Source of the DNA: Thalassotalea sp.
GTDB taxonomy: Bacteria > Pseudomonadota > Gammaproteobacteria > Enterobacterales > Alteromonadaceae
Assembly (NCBI GenBank): GCA_029237915.1
Contig: JAQWHD010000032.1
Location: 87,281 to 151,280 of the forward strand
Reading direction: 5' to 3'
Length of the DNA: 64,000 bases
This document shows positions 1-9,075 of this stretch, one piece after another. Both the position numbers and the translations under genes were made by a program. How positions within the stretch are numbered: the stretch's first letter is position 1; each line of letters begins with the position of its first letter. The notes under the pieces were generated by a model. That model was not told where the DNA came from. It saw only the letters and a program-made list of their open reading frames with translations, and did not search any database.

Positions 1-12
1 GTAGGGGCTATA

Positions 13-312
13 TTGAAAGCGACAAAACTTAAGTTAGTTGCCAAAGATAAATCGTTATTAGATGTGTCTGGTGCAATTGAATACTTAAACTTTTTGGAGA
101 AGAAAGAGCAGCAAAATCCTGAATATCATTATCTACAAGCCTTAGCTCATAATAATATGCGTCCTCGTAAGCTATCTGTTGCGGTTACCTATATAAGAGA
201 GGCAATAGCAATGGGCGAAGATAGAGGTTGGGATACAACGCCTTGGCAAAACACATTGAAAAGGTGGACGTCAGGTGGCTCAGTTACCATTGTAGAAATA
301 GCTGATGATTAA
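13..312 (+). CDS. Small TPR-like hypothetical protein
   Basis: A 99-residue soluble protein of unknown function. The start is TTG at 13, five bases after an AGGGG ribosome-binding site at 3-7, although the frame is also open to the window edge, so a longer protein cannot be excluded. The middle part (about residues 15-65) reads like helical repeats: an EYLNFLEKKEQQNPEYHYL segment, then ALAHNN and a second helix pair with AVTYIREAIAMG. This spacing of Ala, Tyr and Leu resembles a tetratricopeptide repeat pair, which would suggest a protein-binding role; that is inference only. A strong terminator follows at 382-416. Confidence 0.55.
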   Translation: MKATKLKLVAKDKSLLDVSGAIEYLNFLEKKEQQNPEYHYLQALAHNNMRPRKLSVAVTYIREAIAMGEDRGWDTTPWQNTLKRWTSGGSVTIVEIADD

Positions 313-717
313 AATCTGATATTATCTTCTTATTGTCCACTTAATCAAATGACTAATAACATTGCTAATCTAACCTAAGTTAAGGCCAATACATTTTGTA
401 TTGGCCTTATTTTTTATGGAGGCTTAAATTTGATTTTAGTTCTGGATGCTTTACTTTCTCAGGCAAGCAGCATTTTTTATAAAAGGAATGCTTGTACCAG
501 TTTATTCAATGAAATTATTATAAATGTCAGTGCATTTGTAGTCGTTTAAAACGTTCACAAATGAATGTTCTTAGCTAATTTTTTGTTTAAACGCACTTAA
601 TAACATCTTAACCATACTATTTGATTTCTTTATTTGGCTTACTACTGTATAATCCGCGCCCAAAGAAGTTTGTACAGTTATCGTACTCACTCACTCATTA
701 ATTAAAGGCTAAAGATA
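313..717 (+). promoter_or_regulatory. typA upstream region with a strong -10 box
   Basis: The 405-bp gap holds the terminator of the preceding gene and the probable typA promoter. A perfect TATAAT at 648-653 is followed directly by the G+C-rich discriminator CCGCGCCC, as is typical of growth-rate and stringently controlled promoters. No clear -35 lies at the ideal distance; TTGATT at 621-626 is too far, so the assignment rests on the -10 and discriminator. I see no gene in the rest of the gap. Confidence 0.5.
382..416 (+). terminator. Rho-independent terminator
   Basis: An 11-bp perfect stem (AAGGCCAATAC pairing with GTATTGGCCTT) around a five-base loop is followed by ATTTTTT. It ends the transcript of the small gene at 13-312. 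Confidence 0.9.
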
Positions 718-2538
718 GTGTTAGATAAATTACGTAATGTTGCCATTATTGCTCACGTTGACCACGGTAAAACAACTTTGGTCGATAAGTTATTAGAACA
801 ATCAGGTACGCTTGATGCTCGTGGCGGTCTAGAAGAACGCACCATGGATTCAAACGATATCGAGAAAGAACGTGGTATCACAATCCTAGCTAAAAACACG
901 GCTATTAACTGGAATGGTTACCGTGTAAACATCGTAGATACTCCTGGCCATGCTGATTTCGGTGGTGAAGTTGAGCGTGTTATGTCAATGGTAGATTCTG
1001 TGTTACTTATCGTTGATGCTCAAGAAGGTCCAATGCCGCAAACTCGCTTTGTAACTAAAAAAGCGTTTGCTCAAGGTTTAAAACCAATTGTTGTAATTAA
1101 CAAAGTTGATAAGCCTGGTTCTCGTCCTGATTGGGTTATGGATCAAGTTTTTGAATTATTTGATAACCTTGGTGCTACTGATGAACAGCTTGACTTTAAA
1201 GTTGTTTACGCTTCAGCTATCAATGGTTGGGCTACACTTGAAGAAGGCGCAACTGGCACAGACATGACGCCATTGTTCGATACTATTCTTAACGAAGTAC
1301 CACAACCAACAGCAGATCCAGATGGCGCATTCCAAATGCAAATCTCGCAACTTGATTACAGCTCATATCTAGGCGTAATTGGTGTTGGTCGTATTACTCG
1401 TGGTTCTGTTAAGCCAAACCAACAAGTAACTATTAATCTAGCAAACGGCGGCGTACATAACGCTAAAGTTGGTAAAGTATTCGGTTACTTAGGTTTAGAG
1501 CGTCATGATATTGAAGAAGGTTTTGCTGGTGATATCATCGCAATTACTGGTTTAGGTGAATTAAAAATATCTGACACTATTTGTTGTCCAACAGAAGTTG
1601 AAGGTTTGCCGTTACTATCTGTAGATGAACCAACCATCAACATGACTTTCCAAGTTAATACTTCACCATTTTGTGGTAAAGAAGGTAAGTTCGTTACGTC
1701 ACGTAACATCAAAGACCGTTTAGACAAAGAGTTAATTCATAACGTTGCATTACGTGTTGAGCAATTAGACGATGCAGATAAATTTAAAGTATCTGGCCGT
1801 GGTGAACTTCACTTAGGTATCTTAATTGAAAACATGCGTCGTGAAGGTTTTGAGTTAGCTGTATCTCGTCCAGAAGTTATTATTCGTGAAATTAATGGTG
1901 AATTACAAGAACCATATGAATCAGTAACGATTGATGTTGAAGAGCAACATCAAGGACCTATCATGGAAAAAATGGGTGTTCGTAAAGCTGAATTAACAGA
2001 TATGGCACCAGATGGTACAGGTCGTATCCGTATGGACTTTATCATGCCATCTCGTGGTCTTATCGGTTTCCAAACTGAATTTATGACACTTACTTCAGGT
2101 TCTGGTTTAATTTACCACACGTTCCTTCAGTACGGTCCTCATAAAGGCGGCGAAATCGGTCAACGTAAAAATGGTGTAATGATCGCCAATGCTACGGGTA
2201 AAGCTCTTACTAACGCTATCTTTAACTTACAATCTCGTGGTCGTATGTTAATTGGTCACGGTATCGATATCTACGAAGGCCAAGTAATTGGTATTCACTC
2301 TCGTGATAACGATTTAACTGTAAATGCTCTTAAAGGTAAGCAGTTAACTAACGTTCGTTCATCAGGTACTGATGAAGCGCAAACACTTACGCCGCCAATC
2401 ATCATGTCTTTAGAGCAAGCGCTTGAATTCATCGATAATGACGAGTTAGTAGAAGTTACACCAGAAAGCATCCGTATACGTAAAAAAATGTTAAAAGAAA
2501 ACGAACGTAAACGTGATACACGTGCTGTTAAAAAATAA
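718..2538 (+). CDS. typA: Ribosome-associated GTPase TypA/BipA
   Basis: A 606-residue translational GTPase of the EF-G-like family, which binds the ribosome and supports 50S assembly and stress or cold adaptation. The N-terminal G domain shows AHVDHGKTT (residues 12-20), the switch region with [13 protein letters not shown] for G3 and NKVD for G4. The EF-G-like domains and the TypA-specific C-terminal region follow, with the length normal for the family. The start is GTG at 718, after TAAAGG. It is transcribed alone, with a terminator at 2562-2589. Confidence 0.97.
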   Translation: MLDKLRNVAIIAHVDHGKTTLVDKLLEQSGTLDARGGLEERTMDSNDIEKERGITILAKNTAINWNGYRVNIVDTPGHADFGGEVERVMSMVDSVLLIVDAQEGPMPQTRFVTKKAFAQGLKPIVVINKVDKPGSRPDWVMDQVFELFDNLGATDEQLDFKVVYASAINGWATLEEGATGTDMTPLFDTILNEVPQPTADPDGAFQMQISQLDYSSYLGVIGVGRITRGSVKPNQQVTINLANGGVHNAKVGKVFGYLGLERHDIEEGFAGDIIAITGLGELKISDTICCPTEVEGLPLLSVDEPTINMTFQVNTSPFCGKEGKFVTSRNIKDRLDKELIHNVALRVEQLDDADKFKVSGRGELHLGILIENMRREGFELAVSRPEVIIREINGELQEPYESVTIDVEEQHQGPIMEKMGVRKAELTDMAPDGTGRIRMDFIMPSRGLIGFQTEFMTLTSGSGLIYHTFLQYGPHKGGEIGQRKNGVMIANATGKALTNAIFNLQSRGRMLIGHGIDIYEGQVIGIHSRDNDLTVNALKGKQLTNVRSSGTDEAQTLTPPIIMSLEQALEFIDNDELVEVTPESIRIRKKMLKENERKRDTRAVKK

Positions 2539-2561
2539 TTAAAGATTAATCTTTAATATAA

Positions 2562-2589
2562 AATGCTGACTTAGGTCAGCATTTTTTTT
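2562..2589 (+). terminator. Terminator of typA
   Basis: The stem AATGCTGAC/GTCAGCATT with loop TTAG is followed by a run of T. A small AAAGATTAATCTTT palindrome precedes it. Confidence 0.9.
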
Positions 2590-2685
2590 GCTTTGAAATT
2601 AATAGACTCATAAATAAACACTGGTTAGCTAACAATGGTGGGATCAGTTTACTTATATTGATGATGGCTAGAACATAGTACAAAT

Positions 2686-2713
2686 AAAAATGCCAGCTTA
2701 CGCTGGCATTTTT
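2686..2713. terminator. Bidirectional terminator between typA and sodB
   Basis: A 12-bp perfect stem (AAAAATGCCAGC with GCTGGCATTTTT, loop TTAC) carries A and T tracts on both sides, so it can work on either strand. It most likely ends the sodB transcript on the minus strand. Confidence 0.8.
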
Positions 2714-2739
2714 GTGTCTAACTTTTTGTAACTAACTAG

Positions 2740-2758
2740 CAAGGTGTCTGACACCTTG
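2740..2758. repeat. CAAGGTGTC/GACACCTTG palindrome
   Basis: A 19-base near-perfect palindrome with 9-base arms around a single T, between the convergent genes typA and sodB and just downstream of the sodB stop. The same arms occur at the two ends of the larger hairpin at 56941-56992, again between convergent genes. This suggests a dispersed REP-like or terminator-associated repeat family. Confidence 0.6.
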
Positions 2759-2783
2759 ATAGGTTTCTAATAAACGGAGTTTA

Positions 2784-3368
2784 TTAAGCTGTGAAGTTTG
2801 CGTTAGCAAATTCCCAGTTAGCTAGTGCATAGAAAGCTTCCATGTAGCTAGGGCGTAAGTTACGGTAATCGATGTAGTAAGCGTGTTCCCATAAATCAAC
2901 AGTGATTAGTGGTGTAACACCTGCTTCAGTGATTGGTGTAGCAGCGTTAGATGTATTAACAATCGCTAATGAACCGTCTGCGTTTTTAACTAACCAAGTC
3001 CAGCTTGAACCGAAGTTGTTTACTGCGCTGTCAGTGAATTTAGCTTTAAATTCTGCGAAAGAGCCAAATTGTGCATCAATTGCAGCAGCTAATTCGCCAA
3101 CAGGTGCGCCAGAAGCGTTAGGTGTTAGTGAATTCCAGTAGAATGTGTGATTCCAGATTTGCGCGGCATTGTTAAATACACCACCAGTAGAAGACTTAAC
3201 GATTTCTTCTAAAGATTTTTCTGCTAAATCAGTCCCTTCGATTAGGCCATTTAATTTAACAACGTAAGTGTTGTGATGCTTGCCGTAATGAAACTCTAAA
3301 GTTTCTTGAGAAATATGCGGTGCTAATGCATCCATTGCATATGGTAATGCAGGTAATGTAATCGCCAT
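2784..3368 (-). CDS. sodB: Iron superoxide dismutase SodB
   Basis: A 194-residue cytoplasmic superoxide dismutase converting superoxide to hydrogen peroxide and oxygen. The metal ligands are visible: His in the YGKHH stretch near residue 27, His in AAQIWNHTFYW, and Asp and His in DLWEHAYYIDYRN near the C-terminus. The AAQIWNHTFYW signature, with its Gln ahead of the His ligand, is typical of the iron form rather than the manganese form. There is no signal peptide. The ATG is preceded by CGGAGTC at good spacing. It is a single-gene unit convergent with typA. Confidence 0.97.
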   Translation of the reverse strand: MAITLPALPYAMDALAPHISQETLEFHYGKHHNTYVVKLNGLIEGTDLAEKSLEEIVKSSTGGVFNNAAQIWNHTFYWNSLTPNASGAPVGELAAAIDAQFGSFAEFKAKFTDSAVNNFGSSWTWLVKNADGSLAIVNTSNAATPITEAGVTPLITVDLWEHAYYIDYRNLRPSYMEAFYALANWEFANANFTA

Positions 3369-3713
3369 GGTCTGACTCCGTGATAATTGATAAAAATAAT
3401 TTAAACAGCGTACTACTGCATAGCTAGTTAGATCCGAGCAATCTAATTAACTAGGCCAAAAAAGGATGGCCGACAGTAATTGCGTCATAGTTTACTTATT
3501 TTGAGATAGTTTGCTAGTTTAATTCAGTATTGTTTATGAATAGTGATTATAAGGGAAAGTTATAGTTGCTAGATTGTTAATGGGTTTGCTTATTAGAGTT
3601 ATAAAAGGTATTTTAGCAAGTGGAAAAACAATAATATTAAAGTCGTATAACCCTATTAACATTAAGGTTTATGCGATATAAAAATTAATAAAAATAAAAT
3701 TTATAGGTGAATT
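3369..3713. other. Non-coding gap between sodB and the PuuD-like gene
   Basis: A 345-bp A+T-rich gap between divergently transcribed genes, so it must hold both promoters. I see no convincing -35/-10 pair and no gene. An imperfect hairpin lies at 3424-3454 (CTAGTTAGAT against ATCTAATTAACTAG, with a three-base bulge) about 55 bp upstream of sodB; it could be part of its operator or leader. The gene at 3714 has the ribosome-binding site AGGTGA. Confidence 0.4.
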
Positions 3714-4349
3714 ATGGAAATTTTAGCAATCTTGGCTCGTTGGGGTCATCTGTTGTTCGGTATTACTTGGATTGGTTTATTGTATTACTTTAACTTTATT
3801 CAAGGTGGCTATTTTAAAAAGGCGAGCCCTGAAGGTTTAGCCGATGCGAAAAAAGCATTAGCTCCAGATGCTCTTTGGTGGTTCCGTTGGGCAGCAATGT
3901 TCACATTTATTACCGGTGCTATCTTAATTGTTGGTGTTGCTCAGTTAGGGCAAATGAACGCAAGCATTATCCTTGGTGCGACTATGGGTACACTAATGTT
4001 TTTAAATGTTTGGTTAATTATCTGGCCAAACCAAAAAATTGCTTTAGGCATGGTTGAAGGTGACGCACCTGCAGCTGGTGGTAAAGCGTTATTAGCATCA
4101 CGTACAAATACTTTATTCTCAGGCCCTATGGCTTTCTTTATGCTAGCAGGTCCACATTTCGGTACTGTAGGTATGGGTTGGGGCACTGGCATGGATTCAA
4201 TCGCATTATGGATTGGTTTAGGCATTATTGCTCTAATACAAGTAAATGCTGTTGTTGGTAAGTTAGGTCTAATGACTACTGTTAAAGGTGTTATTCATTC
4301 AAGCTTAGCATTAACTGCAGTGTTAGTTGCGGTATTAAAGCTAGTTTAA
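3714..4349 (+). CDS. PuuD-like (Urate_ox_N) integral membrane protein
   Basis: A 211-residue membrane protein with about six hydrophobic helices. The opening, with RWGHLLFGITWIGLLYYFNF and later WWFRWAAMFTF, resembles the N-terminal membrane domain of the bacterial urate hydroxylase PuuD, including the conserved RWxH and W residues that may ligate haem. PuuD carries a C-terminal cytochrome c domain, and that part is missing here: the protein ends after the last membrane helix and no CxxCH is present. No purine-degradation genes lie nearby, so urate oxidation is not supported by context. It could be a quinone- or haem-associated membrane protein. It is followed by a terminator. Confidence 0.7.
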   Translation: MEILAILARWGHLLFGITWIGLLYYFNFIQGGYFKKASPEGLADAKKALAPDALWWFRWAAMFTFITGAILIVGVAQLGQMNASIILGATMGTLMFLNVWLIIWPNQKIALGMVEGDAPAAGGKALLASRTNTLFSGPMAFFMLAGPHFGTVGMGWGTGMDSIALWIGLGIIALIQVNAVVGKLGLMTTVKGVIHSSLALTAVLVAVLKLV

Positions 4350-4377
4350 TACAAGCTTCAATATAGTAATACTAATT

Positions 4378-4400
4378 AACCGGGCAATGCCCGGTTTTTT
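4378..4400 (+). terminator. Rho-independent terminator
   Basis: The stem AACCGGGC/GCCCGGTT with loop AAT is followed by TTTT, downstream of the PuuD-like gene. Confidence 0.9.
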
Positions 4401-4532
4401 ATTGTCTATGGAAAAGTATTCAGGCTATTTTTTCAGGGATATATTGAAATTTGACCTAGATCGTTAAAAAATAACCGCGATTAGATAAAATATTGTTATG
4501 CTTAATATAATCATTACCTAAATCATCAAAAT

Positions 4533-5351
4533 ATGAATCATACATTTAAACAGCTTATAACTTCTTGTGCCTTTTTATTTTATGCTGGTGCTGTTAATGC
4601 TGAGGAGCCTAAAGAGCAAGTAGATTCAACTCAAGCTCAACCAGCTAAAGAATTAACAGCTGAAGAGATGGAACTTGAAGCGAAACAAAAAGCTGCAGAG
4701 GCTACCGGACTAGATCCTACCCAAGTGGTCGGTCGGGTTGAGTTTAACTATTCATACATTGAGAAAAAGAATGGTACTGAACGTCAAAGTGGTATTTTAG
4801 CTCTAGATAAAGACATTAGTAAAAAAACAGTTATCGGTATGGAAATACCTTTAGCCACGGCTCAATTAGCTAATGGTGATGAACAAAACGGTATTGGTGA
4901 TGTAAAATTACAAATTAGACATTTAGCTTTTGTAAAAGGCAAGTTTGTTACTTCTTTTGGTAGTAGTGTTACCTTAGATACCTCTTCTGAAGACCAATTA
5001 GGTGATAACGCCCACGCTATTGGTGTCGGTATGTTTAATGCGTGGAAACACGGTGAGTGGTTAGTGGCTAACGTGACTAGCGTAAAAGTATCTGAAGATG
5101 AAAACTATGATTCAGTATCATTAAGCCCAATCGTTGCATATCAGCCTATGGCCAAATACTTAAGTTATGTTCGAGTTGCTGGCTCTTATGTTTTACGAAC
5201 CGATTCTGGTGATAGCATTACTAATGCTTACGTTAATCTAGGTAAAGTAATGCCGAATAAAGATGTGTATTCGTTTGGTACCAAATTTAATATTAGTGGT
5301 CCTGATGATGACGACTTTGTCTTATTTTTAGGTTACCGTCGTTTGTTTTAA
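4533..5351 (+). CDS. Secreted, probable outer-membrane barrel protein
   Basis: A 272-residue exported protein. A signal peptide (about residues 1-23, ending NAEEP) is followed by a Glu/Lys/Ala-rich helical stretch and then alternating hydrophobic and polar strands. Strands such as SFGSSVTLDTS and YLSYVRVAGSYVL and the C-terminal aromatic ending LGYRRLF are typical of an outer-membrane beta-barrel whose last residue is Phe. The short acidic helical stretch before the barrel is unusual. No specific substrate can be inferred. It is transcribed alone and followed by a GGGCAAC/GTTGCCC hairpin at 5362-5379 that lacks a T run. Confidence 0.65.
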   Translation: MNHTFKQLITSCAFLFYAGAVNAEEPKEQVDSTQAQPAKELTAEEMELEAKQKAAEATGLDPTQVVGRVEFNYSYIEKKNGTERQSGILALDKDISKKTVIGMEIPLATAQLANGDEQNGIGDVKLQIRHLAFVKGKFVTSFGSSVTLDTSSEDQLGDNAHAIGVGMFNAWKHGEWLVANVTSVKVSEDENYDSVSLSPIVAYQPMAKYLSYVRVAGSYVLRTDSGDSITNAYVNLGKVMPNKDVYSFGTKFNISGPDDDDFVLFLGYRRLF

Positions 5352-5409
5352 AAAGCATGGTGGGCAACTCTGGTTGCCCTAATATATCGGCCTCATTAGT
5401 CGCAGTTAG

Positions 5410-5637
5410 TTACTCTAATAGCCCTGCGTATGGACGATAACGCGCAGCATCGATAATTGCCCATAAATGCACTAACGCGCCAACAATCCATAATACGATA
5501 GTGAAATACAATACGGCACTAATCGTAAAAAATAAAATAGCAGCCATCAATCTGCCTTGTACTAACTGTCCTAACCCTGGTATGAATACGTTGCATATTG
5601 CCGCTAATACATTACCACCAGATCCTTGTCCTGCCAT
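5410..5637 (-). CDS. Small TM2-like membrane protein
   Basis: A 75-residue membrane protein with a glycine-rich N-terminus, two hydrophobic segments (about residues 10-27 and 31-60) and the motif FIPGLGQLVQGR. That GLGQ/GR turn resembles small TM2/YqaE-type proteins of unknown role. The ATG follows TAGGAG. It is divergent from yihY and convergent with the barrel gene. Confidence 0.7.
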   Translation of the reverse strand: MAGQGSGGNVLAAICNVFIPGLGQLVQGRLMAAILFFTISAVLYFTIVLWIVGALVHLWAIIDAARYRPYAGLLE

Positions 5638-5735
5638 CTTCTACTCCTAAGTGATTAAGTTTAAATCACATCTTTAATGTAATTGGTATAAACTCAGTAT
5701 AATGCTTTTCAAAAAATAAATATAAAGATCATTAG

Positions 5736-6623
5736 ATGAAATTGTCACAAATTATTGCACGCAGGCCCAAGCTTTTAATTACCTATCGCTTTTTTCAGCA
5801 CTTTATTACCCGCTGTAAACACGACCAAATCCAAGTATCTTCGGGGTACTTATCGTATGTGACGTTAATGTCTTTAGTGCCATTAGTGATGGTGATGGTG
5901 TCTATAGTGTCAGCGTTTCCTATTTTTGGTGAATTACATAACGATATCGAGAATTTCATCTTTAGTAATTTTGTCCCTGCGGCATCGGAGCAAATTCATC
6001 AACAAATAGACGGCTTTGTGACTAATGCTTCGCAGATGCCAGCTGCAGCAATATTTTTCTTATTCGTGTTGGCTCTGCTAATGATTTCAGCTGTGGATAA
6101 ATCATTAAATCGAATTTGGAAAATACATAAGCGCCGCAAACGTATAACTGCATTTGCAATCTATTGGATGATCTTAACTTTAGGGCCGATTTTAGTCGGT
6201 ATTAGCATTATCGCGACATCTTATGTAGTTTCATTAGCAACGTTTAGAGGCGTTGATATGACAGGCTTTAATGAGTTGCTGTTACGACTGTTGCCATTAA
6301 TGGCTTCACTAGCCGGCTATCTAGTGCTTTACATGGTAGTACCTAATATTAATGTAAAGTTTAAGCACGCCATTCTTGGGGCAACAGTTGCTACAGTTTT
6401 ATTCGAGTTAGCCAAGAAAGCATTCGCTGCTTATGTTACTCACCTACCGTCATACGAAGCCATATATGGCGCACTAGCAGTGATCCCTATTTTATTTTTA
6501 TGGGTGTATTTATCTTGGCTTATTGTCTTTATTGGTGCTGAATTAGTCGTTTGTATGCAAGAATTCAATGGTTTTGTAAATAAACCGTCTAAAATTACAG
6601 ATACTGATCGATCAAAAGGGTAA
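5736..6623 (+). CDS. yihY: YihY/BrkB family inner-membrane protein
   Basis: A 295-residue integral membrane protein of the YihY/virulence factor BrkB family, formerly misnamed ribonuclease BN. Six hydrophobic helices are visible, with the family features SSGYLSYVTLMSLVPLV near residue 35, ISAVDKSLNRIW around residue 125 and a final VIPILFLWVYLSWLIVFIGAE. The molecular function is unknown. It starts a compact plus-strand run: the next gene begins 4 bases after its stop. Confidence 0.9.
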   Translation: MKLSQIIARRPKLLITYRFFQHFITRCKHDQIQVSSGYLSYVTLMSLVPLVMVMVSIVSAFPIFGELHNDIENFIFSNFVPAASEQIHQQIDGFVTNASQMPAAAIFFLFVLALLMISAVDKSLNRIWKIHKRRKRITAFAIYWMILTLGPILVGISIIATSYVVSLATFRGVDMTGFNELLLRLLPLMASLAGYLVLYMVVPNINVKFKHAILGATVATVLFELAKKAFAAYVTHLPSYEAIYGALAVIPILFLWVYLSWLIVFIGAELVVCMQEFNGFVNKPSKITDTDRSKG

Positions 6624-6626
6624 CCC

Positions 6627-7583
6627 GTGCAACCTTTATATCCCAAAATTAAACCAAATAGTGAAACCTTTCTTGAGTTTGGCGAGCACAAAGTTTACGT
6701 CGAAGAAAGTGGTAATCCGGATGGCGTCCCTGTGCTTTATTTACATGGTGGGCCAGGCGGTGGTAGCAGCCCAGAGCATCGCCGTTATTTTAATCCTGAA
6801 AAATATAGGATCATAATCTTTGATCAACGAGGTTGTGGAAAGTCCACTCCACACGCAAGTGTTGTAGGCAATTCTACTTGGGATTTAATTGATGATATTG
6901 AAGAGATCAGAGAGCATTTTGCGATAACTAAATGGTTAATTTCTGGCGGCTCATGGGGCACAACATTAGCGCTGGCATATGGTGTTAAGTTTCCACAAAG
7001 AGTAACCGGTTTTATTTTAAGAGGGATATTTTTAGGCACACAAGCGGAAGTCGATTGGCTTTATGGAGAAGATGGAGCCGGTGCAATATATCCAGATCAT
7101 TACCAAGACTTTATGGCCCCATTAGGTCATGAACAATCCCCAGATGTGGTTTCAGCATTTAATAAGCAATTATTTGATAGCAATGAAATAGCTCGTATTG
7201 CCAGTGCTAAAGCCTGGACATTATGGGAAACAAAAATATCGGCTCTACATATAGATAAAACTGAGTTAATTAGTGCCCAAGAAACGCATCAAGCAATCGC
7301 CATGGCCTGTATTGAAAACCATTATTTTGCCAATAAATGCTTTTTTGAGGATAATTACTTATTAAACAATATTCATCTAATAAGTCATATCCCAGCATTT
7401 ATTATTCATGGCCGTTACGATATGGTCTGCCAAATAAAACAAGCCTGGTTATTAGCTAATCAATGGGAGAATGCACAATTACAAATAATCCCTAAAGCTG
7501 GTCATAGTGGTTTTGAACAAGGTATTATTGATGCAATATGTAGAGCTAGTGATAAAATGGCTGATTTTCTAATAAGTAAATAA
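6627..7583 (+). CDS. pip: Proline iminopeptidase
   Basis: A 318-residue alpha/beta-hydrolase of peptidase family S33 that releases N-terminal proline from peptides in the cytoplasm. Visible are the oxyanion-hole HGGPGGG (about residues 40-46), the nucleophile elbow GGSWGT, the acid Asp in HGRYDMVC and the catalytic His in KAGHSG. It begins with GTG at 6627 after AAAAGGG, 4 bases downstream of yihY, so the two are probably cotranscribed. Confidence 0.95.
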   Translation: MQPLYPKIKPNSETFLEFGEHKVYVEESGNPDGVPVLYLHGGPGGGSSPEHRRYFNPEKYRIIIFDQRGCGKSTPHASVVGNSTWDLIDDIEEIREHFAITKWLISGGSWGTTLALAYGVKFPQRVTGFILRGIFLGTQAEVDWLYGEDGAGAIYPDHYQDFMAPLGHEQSPDVVSAFNKQLFDSNEIARIASAKAWTLWETKISALHIDKTELISAQETHQAIAMACIENHYFANKCFFEDNYLLNNIHLISHIPAFIIHGRYDMVCQIKQAWLLANQWENAQLQIIPKAGHSGFEQGIIDAICRASDKMADFLISK

Positions 7584-7651
7584 GTCGCAATATATAAGCT
7601 GCAAAAATTAAAGCGCCAAACATTTAAAATAACAAAGTAAAAGATAACAAT

Positions 7652-8089
7652 ATGATCGCGTTAGTACAAAGAGTATCCCAAGCCTCAGTGTCCATTGATG
7701 GCAAAGTAAATGGTGAAATTGATAAAGGTTTAATGGTACTCGTTGCCGTAGAACATGCCGATACAGAAGCTAAAGCTAAACGCCTAGCAGAACGTGTTGC
7801 TGGGTATCGGATGTTTAGTGATGAGCAAGGTAAAATGAATTTAAACGTTGGCCAAGTTGGTGGTGATATTTTAGTGGTATCGCAATTTACTTTGGCCGCT
7901 GAAACTACCCGAGGTATGCGCCCAAGTTTCTCTAAATCAGCAGAGCCTAGCTTAGGTAAACATTTATATGAATATTTTTGTGAGCAACTAAGGGGACTAG
8001 GCTTTAAGGTACCAACCGGAATTTTTGCTGCTGATATGCAGGTATCATTAATTAATGATGGCCCAGTAACATTCACTTTAACTGTGTGA
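7652..8089 (+). CDS. dtd: D-aminoacyl-tRNA deacylase
   Basis: A 145-residue cytoplasmic enzyme that hydrolyses D-aminoacyl-tRNAs (and glycyl-tRNA-Ala) to keep D-amino acids out of proteins. It has the two family signatures: SQFTL (residues about 77-81) and the C-terminal NxGPVT motif, here NDGPVTF, which carries the cis-proline that excludes L-amino acids. Length and start are typical. It lies in the same run of genes as yihY, pip and the acetyltransferase downstream. Confidence 0.97.
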   Translation: MIALVQRVSQASVSIDGKVNGEIDKGLMVLVAVEHADTEAKAKRLAERVAGYRMFSDEQGKMNLNVGQVGGDILVVSQFTLAAETTRGMRPSFSKSAEPSLGKHLYEYFCEQLRGLGFKVPTGIFAADMQVSLINDGPVTFTLTV

Positions 8090-8125
8090 ACAATTTTATC
8101 CCCAATAGTATGAGCTGCTAACTTT

Positions 8126-9073
8126 ATGAATTCCAATTTAATCGATCCGAGCGCAACCAACTCGAATCAATATCAAATATGCACACCCAAAACTGAGCAA
8201 GAAGTTGCTGCATACCAGCACGTTCGTTTTAATGAATTACGCAAACCATGGCAACAGCCTAAAGGCAGTGAAATAGACGACTTAGAAAGCCAAGCTGTGC
8301 ATAGAATGGTATGTGATGGGCAAGGTAATGTGTTGGCAGTAGGGCGCTTGCATAAAGTATCTACAACTGATGCGCAAATACGTTTTATGGCGGTAGACAA
8401 TAATTATCAAGGTAAAGGTCTTGGTAACTTGGTGTTAGAAGCTCTAGAGCAGGAAGCCGTAAAGCAGGGAGTGCTAGAAATTCAGCTAAATGCTCGTGAG
8501 GTGGCGCTAAGTTTTTATAAAAAGAATGGCTACACTTTAATAGAACAAGTACATACTCTTTACGATGAGGTTAAGCATTATTCGATGAAGAAAATGCTTG
8601 TCGAAAATCCTGATAATTGTGCGCAGAGCTTATCCCAACTGAAACAGTCATGGCACAACACCATTCCTATGGCGAAAGCTATGCAGCTGCAGCCAAGTTT
8701 TTATAACCGCGACGAATTGTATGTTGTTGCCGACAGAGCGGCTAACATCAATTTACACAATACTATGTTCGCTGGTAGCATTTATACTTTAGCAACATTA
8801 ACTGGTTGGGGATGGGTACAATTACTGCTAAATGATAATAATTTATCAGCAGATATCGTATTAGCCGATGGAAATATCCGCTATATCAAACCACTCAATG
8901 GTGAGCCGCTAGCGAAAACTTCGGCCAAGTTTGCTTCTGGTAAAATTGCTGCTATTTCTCGAGGACGTAAAGTCAGGATCAATGTGCAAGTTAATGTCCA
9001 TGATGGTGATAATGTGGTTGCCGAATTTCATGGCAAGTACGTTGCTATTCCGACCAGTAAAGAAGAAGATTAA
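8126..9073 (+). CDS. YiiD-like GNAT acetyltransferase/thioesterase fusion
   Basis: A 315-residue two-domain protein. Residues about 15-160 form a GNAT N-acetyltransferase fold with the acetyl-CoA loop in the form QGKGLGNLVLEALE. Residues about 165-310 match the YiiD C-terminal hot-dog thioesterase domain (NLHNTMFAGSIYTLATLTGW). The same fusion is seen in E. coli YiiD, which has been linked to starting fatty-acid synthesis; that role is not demonstrated here. dtd precedes it, as it does in enterobacteria, which supports orthology. Confidence 0.88.
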   Translation: MNSNLIDPSATNSNQYQICTPKTEQEVAAYQHVRFNELRKPWQQPKGSEIDDLESQAVHRMVCDGQGNVLAVGRLHKVSTTDAQIRFMAVDNNYQGKGLGNLVLEALEQEAVKQGVLEIQLNAREVALSFYKKNGYTLIEQVHTLYDEVKHYSMKKMLVENPDNCAQSLSQLKQSWHNTIPMAKAMQLQPSFYNRDELYVVADRAANINLHNTMFAGSIYTLATLTGWGWVQLLLNDNNLSADIVLADGNIRYIKPLNGEPLAKTSAKFASGKIAAISRGRKVRINVQVNVHDGDNVVAEFHGKYVAIPTSKEED

Positions 9074-9075
9074 TA

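Noticed and set aside
4443..4460. TTGAC-CTAG-ATCGT as an FNR-type site
   Set aside because: Only half of each arm matches TTGAT-N4-ATCAA; too weak to report.
7624..8160. Long open frame on the minus strand opposite dtd
   Set aside because: It is the antisense shadow of dtd, whose protein is fully recognisable; the antisense product has no family features and no ribosome-binding site.
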